A DNA stretch of 64,000 bases from Deinococcus aetherius (lineage in GTDB: Bacteria > Deinococcota > Deinococci > Deinococcales > Deinococcaceae), in NCBI RefSeq assembly GCF_025997855.1, contig NZ_AP026561.1:372001-436000 (forward strand). The letters run 5' to 3'. Position numbers and translations under genes: made by a program. The notes beneath the pieces were generated by a model. That model did not search any database, was not told the DNA's origin, and saw nothing but the letters and a program-made list of their open reading frames with translations. Below are positions 7,427 to 16,873 of the stretch, piece after piece (position 1 is the stretch's first letter; every line of letters begins with the position of its first letter).

Positions 7427-9451
7427 TCACTTCCCGTCCTGCAGGCTGTAGTCGCGCCCACCGAGGTGCACAAAGCCCTTATTCGGCTGCCCGCCCTTCA
7501 TCTCGGGCAGGAAGGCGAAGGAGCGCGACACCCGGCCGTCCGCGTACTTCAGTTCCAGGGTGTTCCCCGCGAAACGGTACGTGCCGCCGTTGCTGCGGCT
7601 CCCCGTGGCGGTCACGCCGCCCGTGGTGGTGCCGGACGACGTGCCGTTGTCCGTGAAGGTCGAGCTGGCGCCCCCGGCGGCTTCCCGGGAGAAGCGGCCG
7701 TCGGGCAGGAAACGCAAGAAGACCTCCGAGAAGCTGCTCGTCATGCCGCCGGGGCTGACCGAGCCCGAGAAGCTGCGGTACTTCCCGCCCAGCTTCAGCC
7801 CGGTGACGGGGCGGATGGCGGTCAGGGTGGTGCCGTCCAGGTCGTAGTTCCCGTCGGCCTTCTTCCTCAGCGGCTCGGGCTTCCCGTCCCCGATTGTGAG
7901 TTGCCCGCCCCGGAAGGAGTACACCTCGCACACGGGCAGGCCGTTGGGCCGCGTGCGCGAGCAGTCCGCGTCCTCCAGCCCGGTCTCGGGCTCGTCGGTG
8001 TACACGTAGCCGTTCTTGTCGAAGATGTAAAAGCTCCAGCACAGGCCGCCGCAGTACCCACCCACGTCCGCCTGCCAGCTCGCGTACGCGCCCGAGAGCC
8101 CGCCCGAGCCCCGGGGCGGCGTCGGGGCCTTGGCCGTCCCGTAGCGGGGAATCGGGGTCGGCTTCACCACCAGCCTGCACGTCACCTTGGGCCGGAAGAC
8201 GCTGAACTCGCGCTCGCCGTCCTCCCCCTCGCTGTAGGAGCCGCTGGCGCCGTCCAGGGACCCGCCCGCGAACTCCAGGTCGCTCCAGTCCTCGTTCTGG
8301 TCGCTCAACAGGTCCACCGCGTATCTCCCCTCCCCGCCGCCCAGGCGGTAACGCCCCCCCGGCAGGATCTCCAGCGTTCCGGCCCCCTTGTTGCTCCCGT
8401 CGCCGGTCACGCAGGGGTACTTGCCGGGCTTGGGCGTCTTGAGCGAGAACTCCAGCCGGGCGAGGTTCTCCCGCGCGCCCGCCTGGTAGCACTCGTAGTC
8501 GCGCTCCTGGGGCCCGACGTCGCCCAGGCTGAAGTCCTGCCCGTGGTCGCCGAAGCCCAGGTAGCCCTCCGAGGAGCCGCCCAGGGGACCGCCCTGCCAG
8601 CGGACCTTGCGCAGGCTGCCGTCCTTGCGGACGCTGAAGGTGCCGCCCCCGCCCGAGGTGCGGTACCCCCCGCCCGGCAGGATCTGCACGGTCAGGTGGG
8701 GCCGCGCCACGTCGTCGCCCCGGCGTTCCTCATAGCAGCGGAACTCGCCGGGGATCAGGGTCTCCCGGGGGTTCCCGCCCGCCTTCACGAACTCGGCGGC
8801 GTTCAGGGTCCTGACGGCGGGCAGGGTGGCGCCCGGGGAAGGGGTGGGCGACGGGGTGGGCCGGGTGGCCGCCCCGGCGGGCGTCGGCGGGCGCGGCGTC
8901 GGGGCGCCGGGGGTGGCGGCCACCGCCGTCCCCGCCAGGTCCACCGAGTCGGCAAGGGCATTCAGGCCCGCCTGGTACCGCCCCACGAGGTCGAGGCTCG
9001 ACGCCTGGTAGAGCAGGAACACCGCGCGCCGACCCGCACCCTGGCCGAACTCGCCCGCCACGTAAAAGCGGTACTGGGGCTCGCCCGAGCCGCCCACGAC
9101 CACGGCGCCCTGCGAGAGGACGGTCGAGCCGTCCTTCGCCCTGGCCGCCTCAACCGCCGTCGTGTTCAGCACCCGCACCTTCCCGTGCAGGCCGCGCACA
9201 CGGGCCTCGAACCAGGGGCGCAGCTCCCCGGTGAGGGGCGCGTCGGGGGACAGCAGGATGAAGGCGGTCTGGCCGGACGGCAGGTCCCTCGGCGTGAGGG
9301 TGAGCACGCCGTTCCGGGTCTGGGTGGTCCAGCCCGGGGGGACGCGGTACGTCAGATTCCCCAGCCTGGCCGGGGTCTGGGCGAGGGCCAGGGTGCTCAC
9401 CCACGCGAGGAGCAGGCACCACACTGAGCGGGAACGCCGCGTCGAATTCAT
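7427..9451 (-). CDS. Secreted protein of unknown function with two internal Cys-containing beta repeats
   Basis: 674 aa, not recognised as a named family. The signal peptide (WCLLLAWVSTLALAQ) is followed by an N-terminal region (about 30-172) and a Pro/Thr/Ser linker (about 178-208). Two repeats follow at about 232-325 and 335-425, sharing the pattern PG-x-(F/Y)-x-C, ILPGG-x-YR, GG-x-G, GGxLxG and a closing Cys. A further beta-rich module with Cys residues ends the protein, including RFLPDGRFSREAAGG near residue 590. Paired cysteines fit an extracytoplasmic protein. The ATG at 9451 has the Shine-Dalgarno GGAGGAAA. It is probably monocistronic. Surface or envelope location is inferred. Confidence 0.85.
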   Translation of the reverse strand: MNSTRRSRSVWCLLLAWVSTLALAQTPARLGNLTYRVPPGWTTQTRNGVLTLTPRDLPSGQTAFILLSPDAPLTGELRPWFEARVRGLHGKVRVLNTTAVEAARAKDGSTVLSQGAVVVGGSGEPQYRFYVAGEFGQGAGRRAVFLLYQASSLDLVGRYQAGLNALADSVDLAGTAVAATPGAPTPRPPTPAGAATRPTPSPTPSPGATLPAVRTLNAAEFVKAGGNPRETLIPGEFRCYEERRGDDVARPHLTVQILPGGGYRTSGGGGTFSVRKDGSLRKVRWQGGPLGGSSEGYLGFGDHGQDFSLGDVGPQERDYECYQAGARENLARLEFSLKTPKPGKYPCVTGDGSNKGAGTLEILPGGRYRLGGGEGRYAVDLLSDQNEDWSDLEFAGGSLDGASGSYSEGEDGEREFSVFRPKVTCRLVVKPTPIPRYGTAKAPTPPRGSGGLSGAYASWQADVGGYCGGLCWSFYIFDKNGYVYTDEPETGLEDADCSRTRPNGLPVCEVYSFRGGQLTIGDGKPEPLRKKADGNYDLDGTTLTAIRPVTGLKLGGKYRSFSGSVSPGGMTSSFSEVFLRFLPDGRFSREAAGGASSTFTDNGTSSGTTTGGVTATGSRSNGGTYRFAGNTLELKYADGRVSRSFAFLPEMKGGQPNKGFVHLGGRDYSLQDGK

Positions 9452-9478
9452 CGTCTTTCCTCCAGGAGCGTGAGTGAT

Positions 9479-10098
9479 CCGTCAACGGTAGCGGCCCGGC
9501 GTCTGCCTGCGGTGAGAAGCCGGAGCGGGCAGACCCCTGTTCCAGACTGGGTGGAGAATGCGCGGCAGGCCGGGTCCTCCCGAGCATCCTGCCGGACGTT
9601 CTCCGACGCGGGACTGCCACCGAACCGATCCGGGGGAGTCTCGGCGCGTCCTGCCCGGGTCGTCCTCCACCCGCGACAGGGCCGCAAGCACGGGCATGAA
9701 CAGGAGCCGGGGACGCGGGTCGTCCGGCGTTCGGGCGCGAGCAACAGCTTCGCGTCACGGTACGCCCCCTCGGTCTCCTGCACCTGTCGCGCCCACGGGT
9801 CAGGAGCCGCGCGTTCTCGCCGCCCGCCGTTCCGCCCTTTTTGGCGTCCTGAGGAAGCCCGGTGAGCTGGTCCCCGCTGAACTCCCTGCGGCTCATGCGG
9901 TCATCCTCGCTTTCGGGTCAGGGTGAGGGGAAGTTCCCTTCCCGGCCGGGAGCGAGCCGAGGGTTTCCGGTCGTCTTCGTCCTGGTGTTGGGGGCGGACC
10001 AGGAGGAGACGCCTGGAGTCCCCTGAACCCCAGGCAGGCTCACCACGAACGCTGGCCTCCTCGTCAGGCCGTTCGCCCGAAGCCTCCCCTCCCGGCGC
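9479..10098 (-). pseudogene. 620-bp region without a sound gene; possible decayed minus-strand gene
   Basis: No complete convincing gene is present. On the minus strand a frame starting at 9896 opens with SRREFSGDQLTGLPQDAKKG. About 100 nt later a different frame reads QETEGAYRDAKLLLAPERRT, with no long open frame joining them. This could be a frameshifted relic or chance coding-like sequence in GC-rich DNA. Confidence 0.2.
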
Positions 10099-11280
10099 TC
10101 ACGGGACCTGCCGCGCGAGGACGAGGTGGGTGTTGCCCCGCCGTTCCCGCCACGCCAGCGTCACGCGGCCCCGCCCGTCAAGCCCCACGTTCGCGAAGTC
10201 GGCGTCGTGCCCCGGGGCGCCCACGCTCCCGGCGACGAGGGGCCGCCACCCCCGCCCGTCCCAGGTCCTCGCGTACACGCGCCGCTTCCCCTCCGGCCCC
10301 TCGGCCCACGCGACCACCACCCGGCCGTCCGCGCCCAGCGCGAGCGAGGGGCGCTCGGCGGGCTTGCCCGCGTCCACGTTGAGTGCCCCGCCCAGGAGCC
10401 GCCACGCGCGGCCCGTCCAGCGCTTCACGAACAGAGTGTCGATCCCGCCCCGGTCCTCCAGCCACGCCACCACCGGCCGGTCCTCCTCGTCGAGGCGCAG
10501 CACCGGGGCGAAGGTGTAGGTGCCCGGGCGGACGTTGAGCGGACCCCCGACGGGGACCCACGCCGCGCCGTTCCAGCGTTTCACGAGCACGTCGCTGGTG
10601 GCGGCGTCGCCCTCCAGCCAGGCCACGACGGGTGCCCCCCCTCCGGTGAGCGCGACCGACGGGGAGAGCGCGACGTGGCGACCGCTGTTCAGGGCGGGCA
10701 GCCGCGCCCACGTCCGGCCGTTCCACGTCTGCACGTACAGCCGGGTGCCGGGCAGGTCGGTGTCCTGGACCCCCCAGGCAAGCACCGGCTCACCCGAACG
10801 CGCGGCGAGGGCGCGCACCCTCGCCGCGTAGGTGAGGTCCTGGCCGAGCCGCCGCACGTCCCAGCTCGTCCAGCCCGTGCCGGTCCAGGCACGGAACACA
10901 TGGATGTCCGCGTGCGCGAGATTCTCGTTCCAGGCGAGCAGCGGTCGTCCCGCCTCGTCGAGGGCGAGGTCGAGGGTGGTCGCGTCGCGCGGGTGCGAAT
11001 AGTTGAGGTTGCCCCCGAGCGGCGCCCAGCGCCCTCCGACCAGCCGTTTCACGAACACGCCCTGCCCGAAGCGCTCGCCCGGCCGGCGGGTGTCCTCGGT
11101 CCAGGCGACGGTCACGGCACCGTCTGGGGCGACCGCGAGTCGCACCTCCCTGACGTCGCGGGCGCTGTCGACGTTGAGCGGACCGAACACCGTGCCCGGT
11201 TCCCGTCCACCGGCGGTCGCCGGTCCTGTCAGCACGAGCGCGACCACGGACAGGGCGCATGTGTGGCGCACAGTGGGCAT
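10099..11280 (-). CDS. Secreted beta-propeller-like repeat protein of unknown function
   Basis: 393 aa from the ATG at 11280, which has a GGGAG Shine-Dalgarno. A signal peptide (CALSVVALVLTGPATAGG) leads into six or so repeats of about 50 aa. Each has a 'G-x-P-VVAW' strand, then 'VFVKRW-x-G-x-x-W-x-x-LGG-x-LNV'. This tandem pattern resembles sialidase/BNR-like or FG-GAP-like propellers, but no catalytic motif is recognised. The protein is probably extracellular. It is divergent from the AraC gene, and the 17-bp palindrome at 11349-11365 lies between them. Confidence 0.82.
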   Translation of the reverse strand: MPTVRHTCALSVVALVLTGPATAGGREPGTVFGPLNVDSARDVREVRLAVAPDGAVTVAWTEDTRRPGERFGQGVFVKRLVGGRWAPLGGNLNYSHPRDATTLDLALDEAGRPLLAWNENLAHADIHVFRAWTGTGWTSWDVRRLGQDLTYAARVRALAARSGEPVLAWGVQDTDLPGTRLYVQTWNGRTWARLPALNSGRHVALSPSVALTGGGAPVVAWLEGDAATSDVLVKRWNGAAWVPVGGPLNVRPGTYTFAPVLRLDEEDRPVVAWLEDRGGIDTLFVKRWTGRAWRLLGGALNVDAGKPAERPSLALGADGRVVVAWAEGPEGKRRVYARTWDGRGWRPLVAGSVGAPGHDADFANVGLDGRGRVTLAWRERRGNTHLVLARQVP

Positions 11281-11348
11281 AGGCTCCCAGTCTGCTCCCC
11301 GAACGCATGCCTGACAACGCGGGGTCACGCTGCCGCACCCACCACCCG

Positions 11349-11365
11349 ACGGGTTGACAACCCGT
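11349..11365. promoter_or_regulatory. 17-bp perfect palindrome in a divergent intergenic region
   Basis: ACGGGTTG-A-CAACCCGT is perfect over both 8-bp arms, and a consensus -35 (TTGACA, 11354-11359) is embedded in it. It lies 69 nt upstream of the secreted repeat-protein gene and 86 nt upstream of the AraC gene. A role as an operator is inferred from symmetry and position. Confidence 0.4.
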
Positions 11366-11450
11366 ACAGGTTTCCGTCGCCTTCCGTGTCGTGCTCCTCT
11401 CGTGATCAGGCCAGCTTGAGCCATGCGGCGCGACGTGGCACGATCATGGC

Positions 11451-11900
<450 letters not shown>

Positions 11901-11904
11901 CCCC

Positions 11905-12315
11905 ATGGACCTCACCATTCACCAGACCTTCCTCCCGCACGACGACCCGGACGCCTCCCTGGCCTTCTACCGCGACACCCTCGGCTTCGAGGTCCGGGGC
12001 GACGTCGGGTACGGCGGGATGCGCTGGATCACGGTGGGCCCCGCCGACCAGACGGACACGTCCATCGTCCTGTACCCTCCGGTCGCCACCCCCGGCCTCA
12101 CCGAGGGCGAGCGCCGCACCATCGCCGAGATGATGGCCAAGGGCACCTACGCCACCATCATCCTGTCCACCGCCGACCTCGACGGCACCTTCGAGCGGGT
12201 GCAGGCCAGCGACGCCGAGGTCGTCCAGGAGCCGACCGAGCAGCCGTACGGCGTGCGCGACTGCGCCTTTCGCGACCCCGCCGGCACGCTGATCCGCATC
12301 CAGGAACGGCGCTGA
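11905..12315 (+). CDS. VOC-family (glyoxalase/bleomycin-resistance-like) protein
   Basis: 136 aa with the two beta-alpha-beta-beta-beta halves of the vicinal-oxygen-chelate fold: [20 protein letters not shown] at the start and [18 protein letters not shown] at the end. Members bind a metal and act as lyases, dioxygenases or drug-binding proteins, and the specific reaction is not evident. A -10-like TAGAGT (11893-11898) lies 6 nt before the ATG, so the gene may have its own leaderless transcript besides reading through from the AraC gene. Confidence 0.87.
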   Translation: MDLTIHQTFLPHDDPDASLAFYRDTLGFEVRGDVGYGGMRWITVGPADQTDTSIVLYPPVATPGLTEGERRTIAEMMAKGTYATIILSTADLDGTFERVQASDAEVVQEPTEQPYGVRDCAFRDPAGTLIRIQERR

Positions 12316-12427
12316 GCCTTCTGGAGAGTACCGCCGCAATCCGCACGGACGGTGCCGAAAGAGCCGGCACACGACGCTCGTGGCGGCCGTAGGGCCGCCG
12401 TCACCCACCCCGACTGGAGGAAGCACC

Positions 12428-12913
12428 ATGACGGCAAAGACACCCAGGAAGCCGGCGAAGTCCGCCACGAGCGGGGCCGCGCCGGACCGGACGGCTCAGG
12501 AATTCACGAAAGAGGAACGGGCCGCGATGAGGGAGCGTGCCAAGGAGTTGAGGGCGGAAGCGCGCGTGAACAGGGACAGGGCGGATGGGGAGAGCGCCGT
12601 GCTCGCAAGGATCGCCGAGCTGCCGGAACCCGACCGTGCCCTGGGCGAGCGGCTCCACGCGCTCATCACCGCCAGCGCGCCGGCCCTCTCGCCGAAACTC
12701 TGGTACGGCATGCCCGCGTACGCCCGGGACGGCAAGGTCGTCTGCTACTTCCAGGCCGCGCACAAGTTCAACTCGCGGTACGCGACGCTCGGCTTCAACG
12801 ACACGGCGAACCTCGACGACGGCGCCATGTGGCCGACCTCCTTCGCGCTGACGGGGCTGACCGCCGATGACGAGGCCAGGATCGGCGCCCTCGTGAAGAA
12901 GGCGGTGGGTTGA
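12428..12913 (+). CDS. DUF1801 (YdhG-like) domain protein
   Basis: 161 aa; the ATG at 12428 has a GGAGGA Shine-Dalgarno (12415-12420). The first 60 residues are charged and low-complexity. The rest shows the DUF1801 signature: [40 protein letters not shown] and [20 protein letters not shown]. The function of this family is poorly defined; relatives are described as iron-chaperone-like. Its TGA stop lies inside the TTGA target duplication of the downstream insertion sequence, so the gene ends exactly where the element begins and is intact. Confidence 0.88.
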   Translation: MTAKTPRKPAKSATSGAAPDRTAQEFTKEERAAMRERAKELRAEARVNRDRADGESAVLARIAELPEPDRALGERLHALITASAPALSPKLWYGMPAYARDGKVVCYFQAAHKFNSRYATLGFNDTANLDDGAMWPTSFALTGLTADDEARIGALVKKAVG

Positions 12914-14102
12914 CTGACATCTTGCAGTTGAGGGAAAGGACGTCTGGAACGCCCTTTTGGCCCCATTGTGGGGTGTGAACCCAAAAGAACAGCGTTCCAG
13001 ACGGTTGTATTCTGACATCCTGCCCTGCTTTTCCCGCAAGCAGCATCGGGAGTCGTTCGAGGTCTTCCTCGACCTGCTGTTGGATGGTTCTGGTAGACCG
13101 CTACCCCAACGGGCCACCGTCAAATCTCCCTCAGCTCTCAGCCGCTTCCTCAATCACGCGGTCTGGGACACCCGGCACCTGTGCCGAGTGTTGCGTCAGC
13201 ACGCCCTGGAGACGGTGCAGGACTGGTGGCGACAGCAGCCCCACCAGCGCCCTCGGCTGGAACTGCTGGTGGACCTGACCAGCCTGGAAAAGACCGGCAA
13301 GTTCAGCGAACTTGCCGACTGGGTTCACACCTTCAACAGCGTCCACGGCGTTCACCTGGTGGTGTTGTACCTGTGCTGCGGGCAGCTTCGTCTGCCCTGG
13401 GCTTTTCAAATCTGGCGGGGGAAGGGGACCCCTTCCCCCGCGCAGCTCGCGTTGAAGCTGCTCCGCACCGTTCCTTCTGCCCTGATGTCTGGAAAACGGC
13501 GTCCCCGTCTGCATGCAGACGGGGGCTTCGAGAGTGCCGAGTTTATTCGGGGCGTTCTCGCCCGTGGCCTCGACATCGTGGTCGGCGTGCGCTGCACCCG
13601 GAAACTGGAGGGTGGGCGGCAGGTCCGTGACCTGATGGTCCGGGGGAGCCTGGTCAAGCCCACAGGGCTTGACCACACCATGTGCGTCTCCTGGGTCTGG
13701 CTCTACCGCAACAAAGAGCCTGAACAACGCTTCGTGATGTCCAATCTCGATCTGGGGGGCAAGTACCTGGCTCGGCTGGGGAAGTGCCGGTGGCGGATCG
13801 AAGCCTTCTTCAAAACGGTCAAGGGACGCTTTGGGCTCGAACGCTTCGCCCAGCACAGCAAACAGGGGGTGATGCGCTGGTGGTGCCTCTCTGGGACAGC
13901 CTTCCTCCTCTGCCATCTCCAGAACCTCGATCTGCCTGTGGGGAGAGCAGGCATGTGGCCCGACTGGGGCGATCTGGCGAGAACCGTACGGTTCTCGTTC
14001 GTCCCCGATGTGCGTCGTCAAGCACTCCAACTGGAGCTGGACGCGCTCGACGCCTTCCAGCATGCACTTCCCGTCCCCTCAACCTAAATTGCAAGATGTC
14101 AG
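12914..14102 (+). mobile_element. IS4-like insertion sequence, complete, with 4-bp target duplication
   Basis: The left end CTGACATCTTGCA (12914-12926) is matched exactly in reverse at the right end (14090-14102). The flanks are TTGA on both sides (12910-12913 and 14103-14106), a clean target-site duplication. One transposase gene fills the element. The intact ends and gene suggest recent insertion. Confidence 0.85.
12957..14087 (+). CDS. DDE transposase, IS4-like
   Basis: 376 aa from a TTG; a GTG at 12975 is an alternative start. Catalytic regions are visible: the first Asp in ELLVDLTSLEKTGKF, the second in RLHADGGFESAEF and the Glu in CRWRIEAFFKTVKGRFGLER. The last matches the R-x(3)-E-x(6)-K pattern of IS4-type enzymes. 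The frame is uninterrupted, so it could be active. Confidence 0.9.
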   Translation: MAPLWGVNPKEQRSRRLYSDILPCFSRKQHRESFEVFLDLLLDGSGRPLPQRATVKSPSALSRFLNHAVWDTRHLCRVLRQHALETVQDWWRQQPHQRPRLELLVDLTSLEKTGKFSELADWVHTFNSVHGVHLVVLYLCCGQLRLPWAFQIWRGKGTPSPAQLALKLLRTVPSALMSGKRRPRLHADGGFESAEFIRGVLARGLDIVVGVRCTRKLEGGRQVRDLMVRGSLVKPTGLDHTMCVSWVWLYRNKEPEQRFVMSNLDLGGKYLARLGKCRWRIEAFFKTVKGRFGLERFAQHSKQGVMRWWCLSGTAFLLCHLQNLDLPVGRAGMWPDWGDLARTVRFSFVPDVRRQALQLELDALDAFQHALPVPST

Positions 14103-14344
14103 TTGAGGCACAAACTCGTCGCAAGAGGTCTTCTGCGAAAGTGGGCCTCCCTCAGTTGTGCGGCTCTTCCGCGGTCCCGATGCAGCCCTGACAGCGGTGG
14201 TCAAGCTTCCAGCGGTCCGCTCCCCCGGCCGCCGAGTCAGAGCCCGGTGAGGTCGGGTGAGCAGACGGCGCCTCGCCCACCAACCTGACCGCGCCCTGAC
14301 CCCGCGCCGACCTGGGGCTGACGGGAACTTCAAACACTGCGGGA

Positions 14345-16582
14345 GTGAGACACACCCTGGTCCGCCTGACGGCCCTGCTGGGCCTGAGCCTGGGCAGCAC
14401 CCACGCCGCCACGCTCGTCGGGTACGCGGAACTGCCCGCCGACACCTTTGCCGCGGGCCCGCCGAGCGGCGCTTTCGGCGCCCAGGGACTGCGCGGCCCG
14501 GCGCGGTTCAGCAGCCAGCCGGTGCAGGGCTTCTCGGGGGTGCGGCGCGCCCCGGGCGGCGGGTACGTCTTCCTGAGCGACAACGGCTTCGGCAGCAAGG
14601 CGAACAGCGCGGATTACCTGCTGCGCCTGTACCGGGTGAACCTGACCGCCAAGACCGCGCCTGGCGGACAGGGCCGCGCCGAGGTCGGGACCTCTATCCA
14701 ACTGCGCGACCCCGACCGCAAGGTGACCTGGCCCATCGTGAACGAGGCCAGCCCCGAGCGGCTGCTCACCGGCGCCGACTTCGACGTGGAGGGCTTCGCC
14801 TTCGCCCCCGACGGCACGCTCTGGGTGGGCGACGAGTTCGGCCCCTTCCTGCTGCACTTCGCGGCCGACGGGCGGCTGCTCGAAGCGCCCATTCCCACGC
14901 CGAACCTGCCCGGGCTGCCCACCCTGCGAAACCAAGCGCCCATCGTCATCGGCCACCGGGGCAGCAGCGGCACCCGCCCCGAGCACACGCTGGAGTCGTA
15001 CCGCGTCGCAATCGAGACGGGCGCCGACTTCATCGAGCCCGACCTCGTGGTGACGAAAGACGGCGTGCTGATCGCCCGGCACGAGCCCGTGATCGCCGCT
15101 GTGGACGCGAGCGGCAAGGTCACCGAGGCGACGACCGACGTGGCGAGCCACCCCGAGTTCGCCTCCCGCCTCACGACCAAGAAGCTCGACGGGGTGGACG
15201 TGCGCGGCTACTTCGCCGAGGACTTCACCCTGGCGGAACTCAAGACCCTGCGGGCGGTGGAGCGCCTGCCCGCCCTGCGCGGGAAAGCCTACGACGGCCA
15301 GTTCGAGGTGCCCACCCTCGCGGAGGTCATCGCCCTCGTCAGGGACGTGGAGGCGAGGACCGGGCGCAAGGTCGGCATCTACCCCGAGACGAAGCACCCG
15401 ACCTACTTCGCGGCGCAGGGCCTGAACACCTCGCAGCTCCTGATCGACACCCTGAAAAAGGAAGGCTTCACCGACCCGGGGCGCGTGTTCGTCCAGTCCT
15501 TCGAGACCGCGAACCTGCGCGACCTGAAGACGAACATCATGCCGAGGGCGGGCGTGAATCTGCCCCTCGTGCAGCTTGTCAGCAGTCCCGACGAGGCGCC
15601 CTACGACTGGGTGGCGAGGGGCGACGCCCGCAAGTACGACGCCCTGACGACCGACGCGGCCCTGCGCGACATCGCCACCTACGCGAGCGGCGTGGGGCCG
15701 TACAAGCGGTGGATCATCGACGACGGGGGCAAGACCACCAACTTCGTGACCCGCGCCCACGCCGCCGGGCTGCTCGTCCACCCCTGGACCTTCCGCAACG
15801 AGCCGCCCTACCTGCTGCCCGTCTACGCGAACGACCCCGAGGCCGAGATGCGCCAGGCCCTGCGTGCGGGCGTGGACGGCCTGTTCACCGACTTTCCCGC
15901 CACCGGGGCGCGGGTGGTGGGGCAGTACACGGCCGCCGAGGTCCGCAGCCCCCAGAACCCCGCGTTCGCGCTCGTCGCCCCGGCGCCGGGGCAGCCCAGC
16001 GCGGCGAACCTGGGGAGCAGCGGCGGCTTCGAGGGCGTGAGCCTCAGCCCCGACGGCAAGACCCTGTACGCCCTGCTGGAAAAGACGGTCGTGGGCGACC
16101 CGGCCGGGCAACTCCGGCTCCACGCCTTCGACCTCGCCTCCCGCAAGTGGACGCTCGCAGGCCGTTACCTCCTCGACGACCCCGCCAACGCCATCGGGGA
16201 CCTGACGCCGGTGAATGCGGACGAGTCCCTGGTCATCGAACGCGACAACGGCAGCGGCCCCACGGCGAAGGTCAAGCGCGTGTACCGGGTGAGCCTGCGT
16301 GAGAAGAACACCGACGGCACCCTCAAAAAGACGCTGGTGGCCGACCTGATGAACGTCTCCGATCCCCAGGGGCTCGCGCCCAGCACCCGGAATGGGGTCT
16401 TCACCTTCCCCTACGTGACCATCGAGAACGTCCTCGTCCTCGACGCGAACACCATCCTGGTCGCCAACGACAACAACTACCCGGGCATGGGCGGACGCGG
16501 CGCGGACGTGAAGGACCACACCGAGTTCCTGTGGCTGCGGCTCGACGCGCCGCTCACCCTCGCGCCCGGCGTGGGGCGGTAG
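14345..16582 (+). CDS. Secreted phytase-like esterase protein with an inserted glycerophosphodiester phosphodiesterase domain
   Basis: 745 aa from a GTG, with signal peptide RLTALLGLSLGSTHA. Residues about 25-195 are the first half of an 'esterase-like activity of phytase' propeller (FSGVRRAPGGGYVFLSDNGF, then GFAFAPDGTLWVGDEFGPF). Residues about 200-530 are a complete GDPD domain: IVIGHRGSSGTRPEHTLESY, ETGADFIEPDLVVTKDGVLI and the closing GVDGLFTDFPATGA. The propeller resumes at about 555-740 (GFEGVSLSPDGKTLYALLEK, then VANDNNYPGMGGRG). GDPDs release glycerol-3-phosphate from phosphodiesters. A periplasmic or extracellular role in phosphate scavenging is likely. A strong terminator follows at 16618-16654. 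Confidence 0.9.
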   Translation: MRHTLVRLTALLGLSLGSTHAATLVGYAELPADTFAAGPPSGAFGAQGLRGPARFSSQPVQGFSGVRRAPGGGYVFLSDNGFGSKANSADYLLRLYRVNLTAKTAPGGQGRAEVGTSIQLRDPDRKVTWPIVNEASPERLLTGADFDVEGFAFAPDGTLWVGDEFGPFLLHFAADGRLLEAPIPTPNLPGLPTLRNQAPIVIGHRGSSGTRPEHTLESYRVAIETGADFIEPDLVVTKDGVLIARHEPVIAAVDASGKVTEATTDVASHPEFASRLTTKKLDGVDVRGYFAEDFTLAELKTLRAVERLPALRGKAYDGQFEVPTLAEVIALVRDVEARTGRKVGIYPETKHPTYFAAQGLNTSQLLIDTLKKEGFTDPGRVFVQSFETANLRDLKTNIMPRAGVNLPLVQLVSSPDEAPYDWVARGDARKYDALTTDAALRDIATYASGVGPYKRWIIDDGGKTTNFVTRAHAAGLLVHPWTFRNEPPYLLPVYANDPEAEMRQALRAGVDGLFTDFPATGARVVGQYTAAEVRSPQNPAFALVAPAPGQPSAANLGSSGGFEGVSLSPDGKTLYALLEKTVVGDPAGQLRLHAFDLASRKWTLAGRYLLDDPANAIGDLTPVNADESLVIERDNGSGPTAKVKRVYRVSLREKNTDGTLKKTLVADLMNVSDPQGLAPSTRNGVFTFPYVTIENVLVLDANTILVANDNNYPGMGGRGADVKDHTEFLWLRLDAPLTLAPGVGR

Positions 16583-16617
16583 GCGGGGACTTCGACCGGG
16601 GTCGTTGCCCGGAGGCC

Positions 16618-16654
16618 GCCCCACAAGTCGTCGCTTGTGGGGCAGTCTTCTTTT
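16618..16654 (+). terminator. Rho-independent terminator after the phytase/GDPD gene
   Basis: Perfect 10-bp stem GCCCCACAAG / CTTGTGGGGC with a 6-nt loop (16618-16643), followed by the T-rich run TCTTCTTTT (16646-16654). It lies 36 nt after the stop codon. Confidence 0.9.
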
Positions 16655-16722
16655 CGGCGGCAGGTGGTCCCGCCCGCCTTCACCTCCACGCGGCAGAGGA
16701 AGGAAAATATAACCTGTTTTAA

Positions 16723-16826
16723 CAGGACTTTGTCACTTCAGGGCGGCTGAGCGCCGCCCCTCGTCGTGCTGACCGAAACGGACGGTATGCTCATCCCACA
16801 CCACTGGCGGCGCTCCTTCCTATAGA
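16723..16826 (+). mobile_element. Left-end fragment of an IS701-family element
   Basis: It begins with CAGGACTTTGTCACTTC (16723-16739), the exact reverse complement of the right end at 19444-19460. Next come a GC hairpin (16741-16759) and an ATG at 16787 encoding MLIPHHWRRSFL before a stop. This N-terminus parallels [12 protein letters not shown] of the IS701 transposase at 18196. The fragment breaks off after about 12 codons. TTAA directly precedes it (16719-16722), fitting the YTAR target preference of the family. Confidence 0.6.
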
Positions 16827-16873
16827 GCGCAGAACGGTTGCTGCCTCGGCGTAGGCACGCCCAGCTCAGGCCG

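Noticed and set aside
9150..9896. 248-codon minus-strand frame over the start of the secreted protein gene
   Set aside because: Its second half is a shadow of the secreted protein; the first half may be a relic and is listed only as a weak pseudogene.
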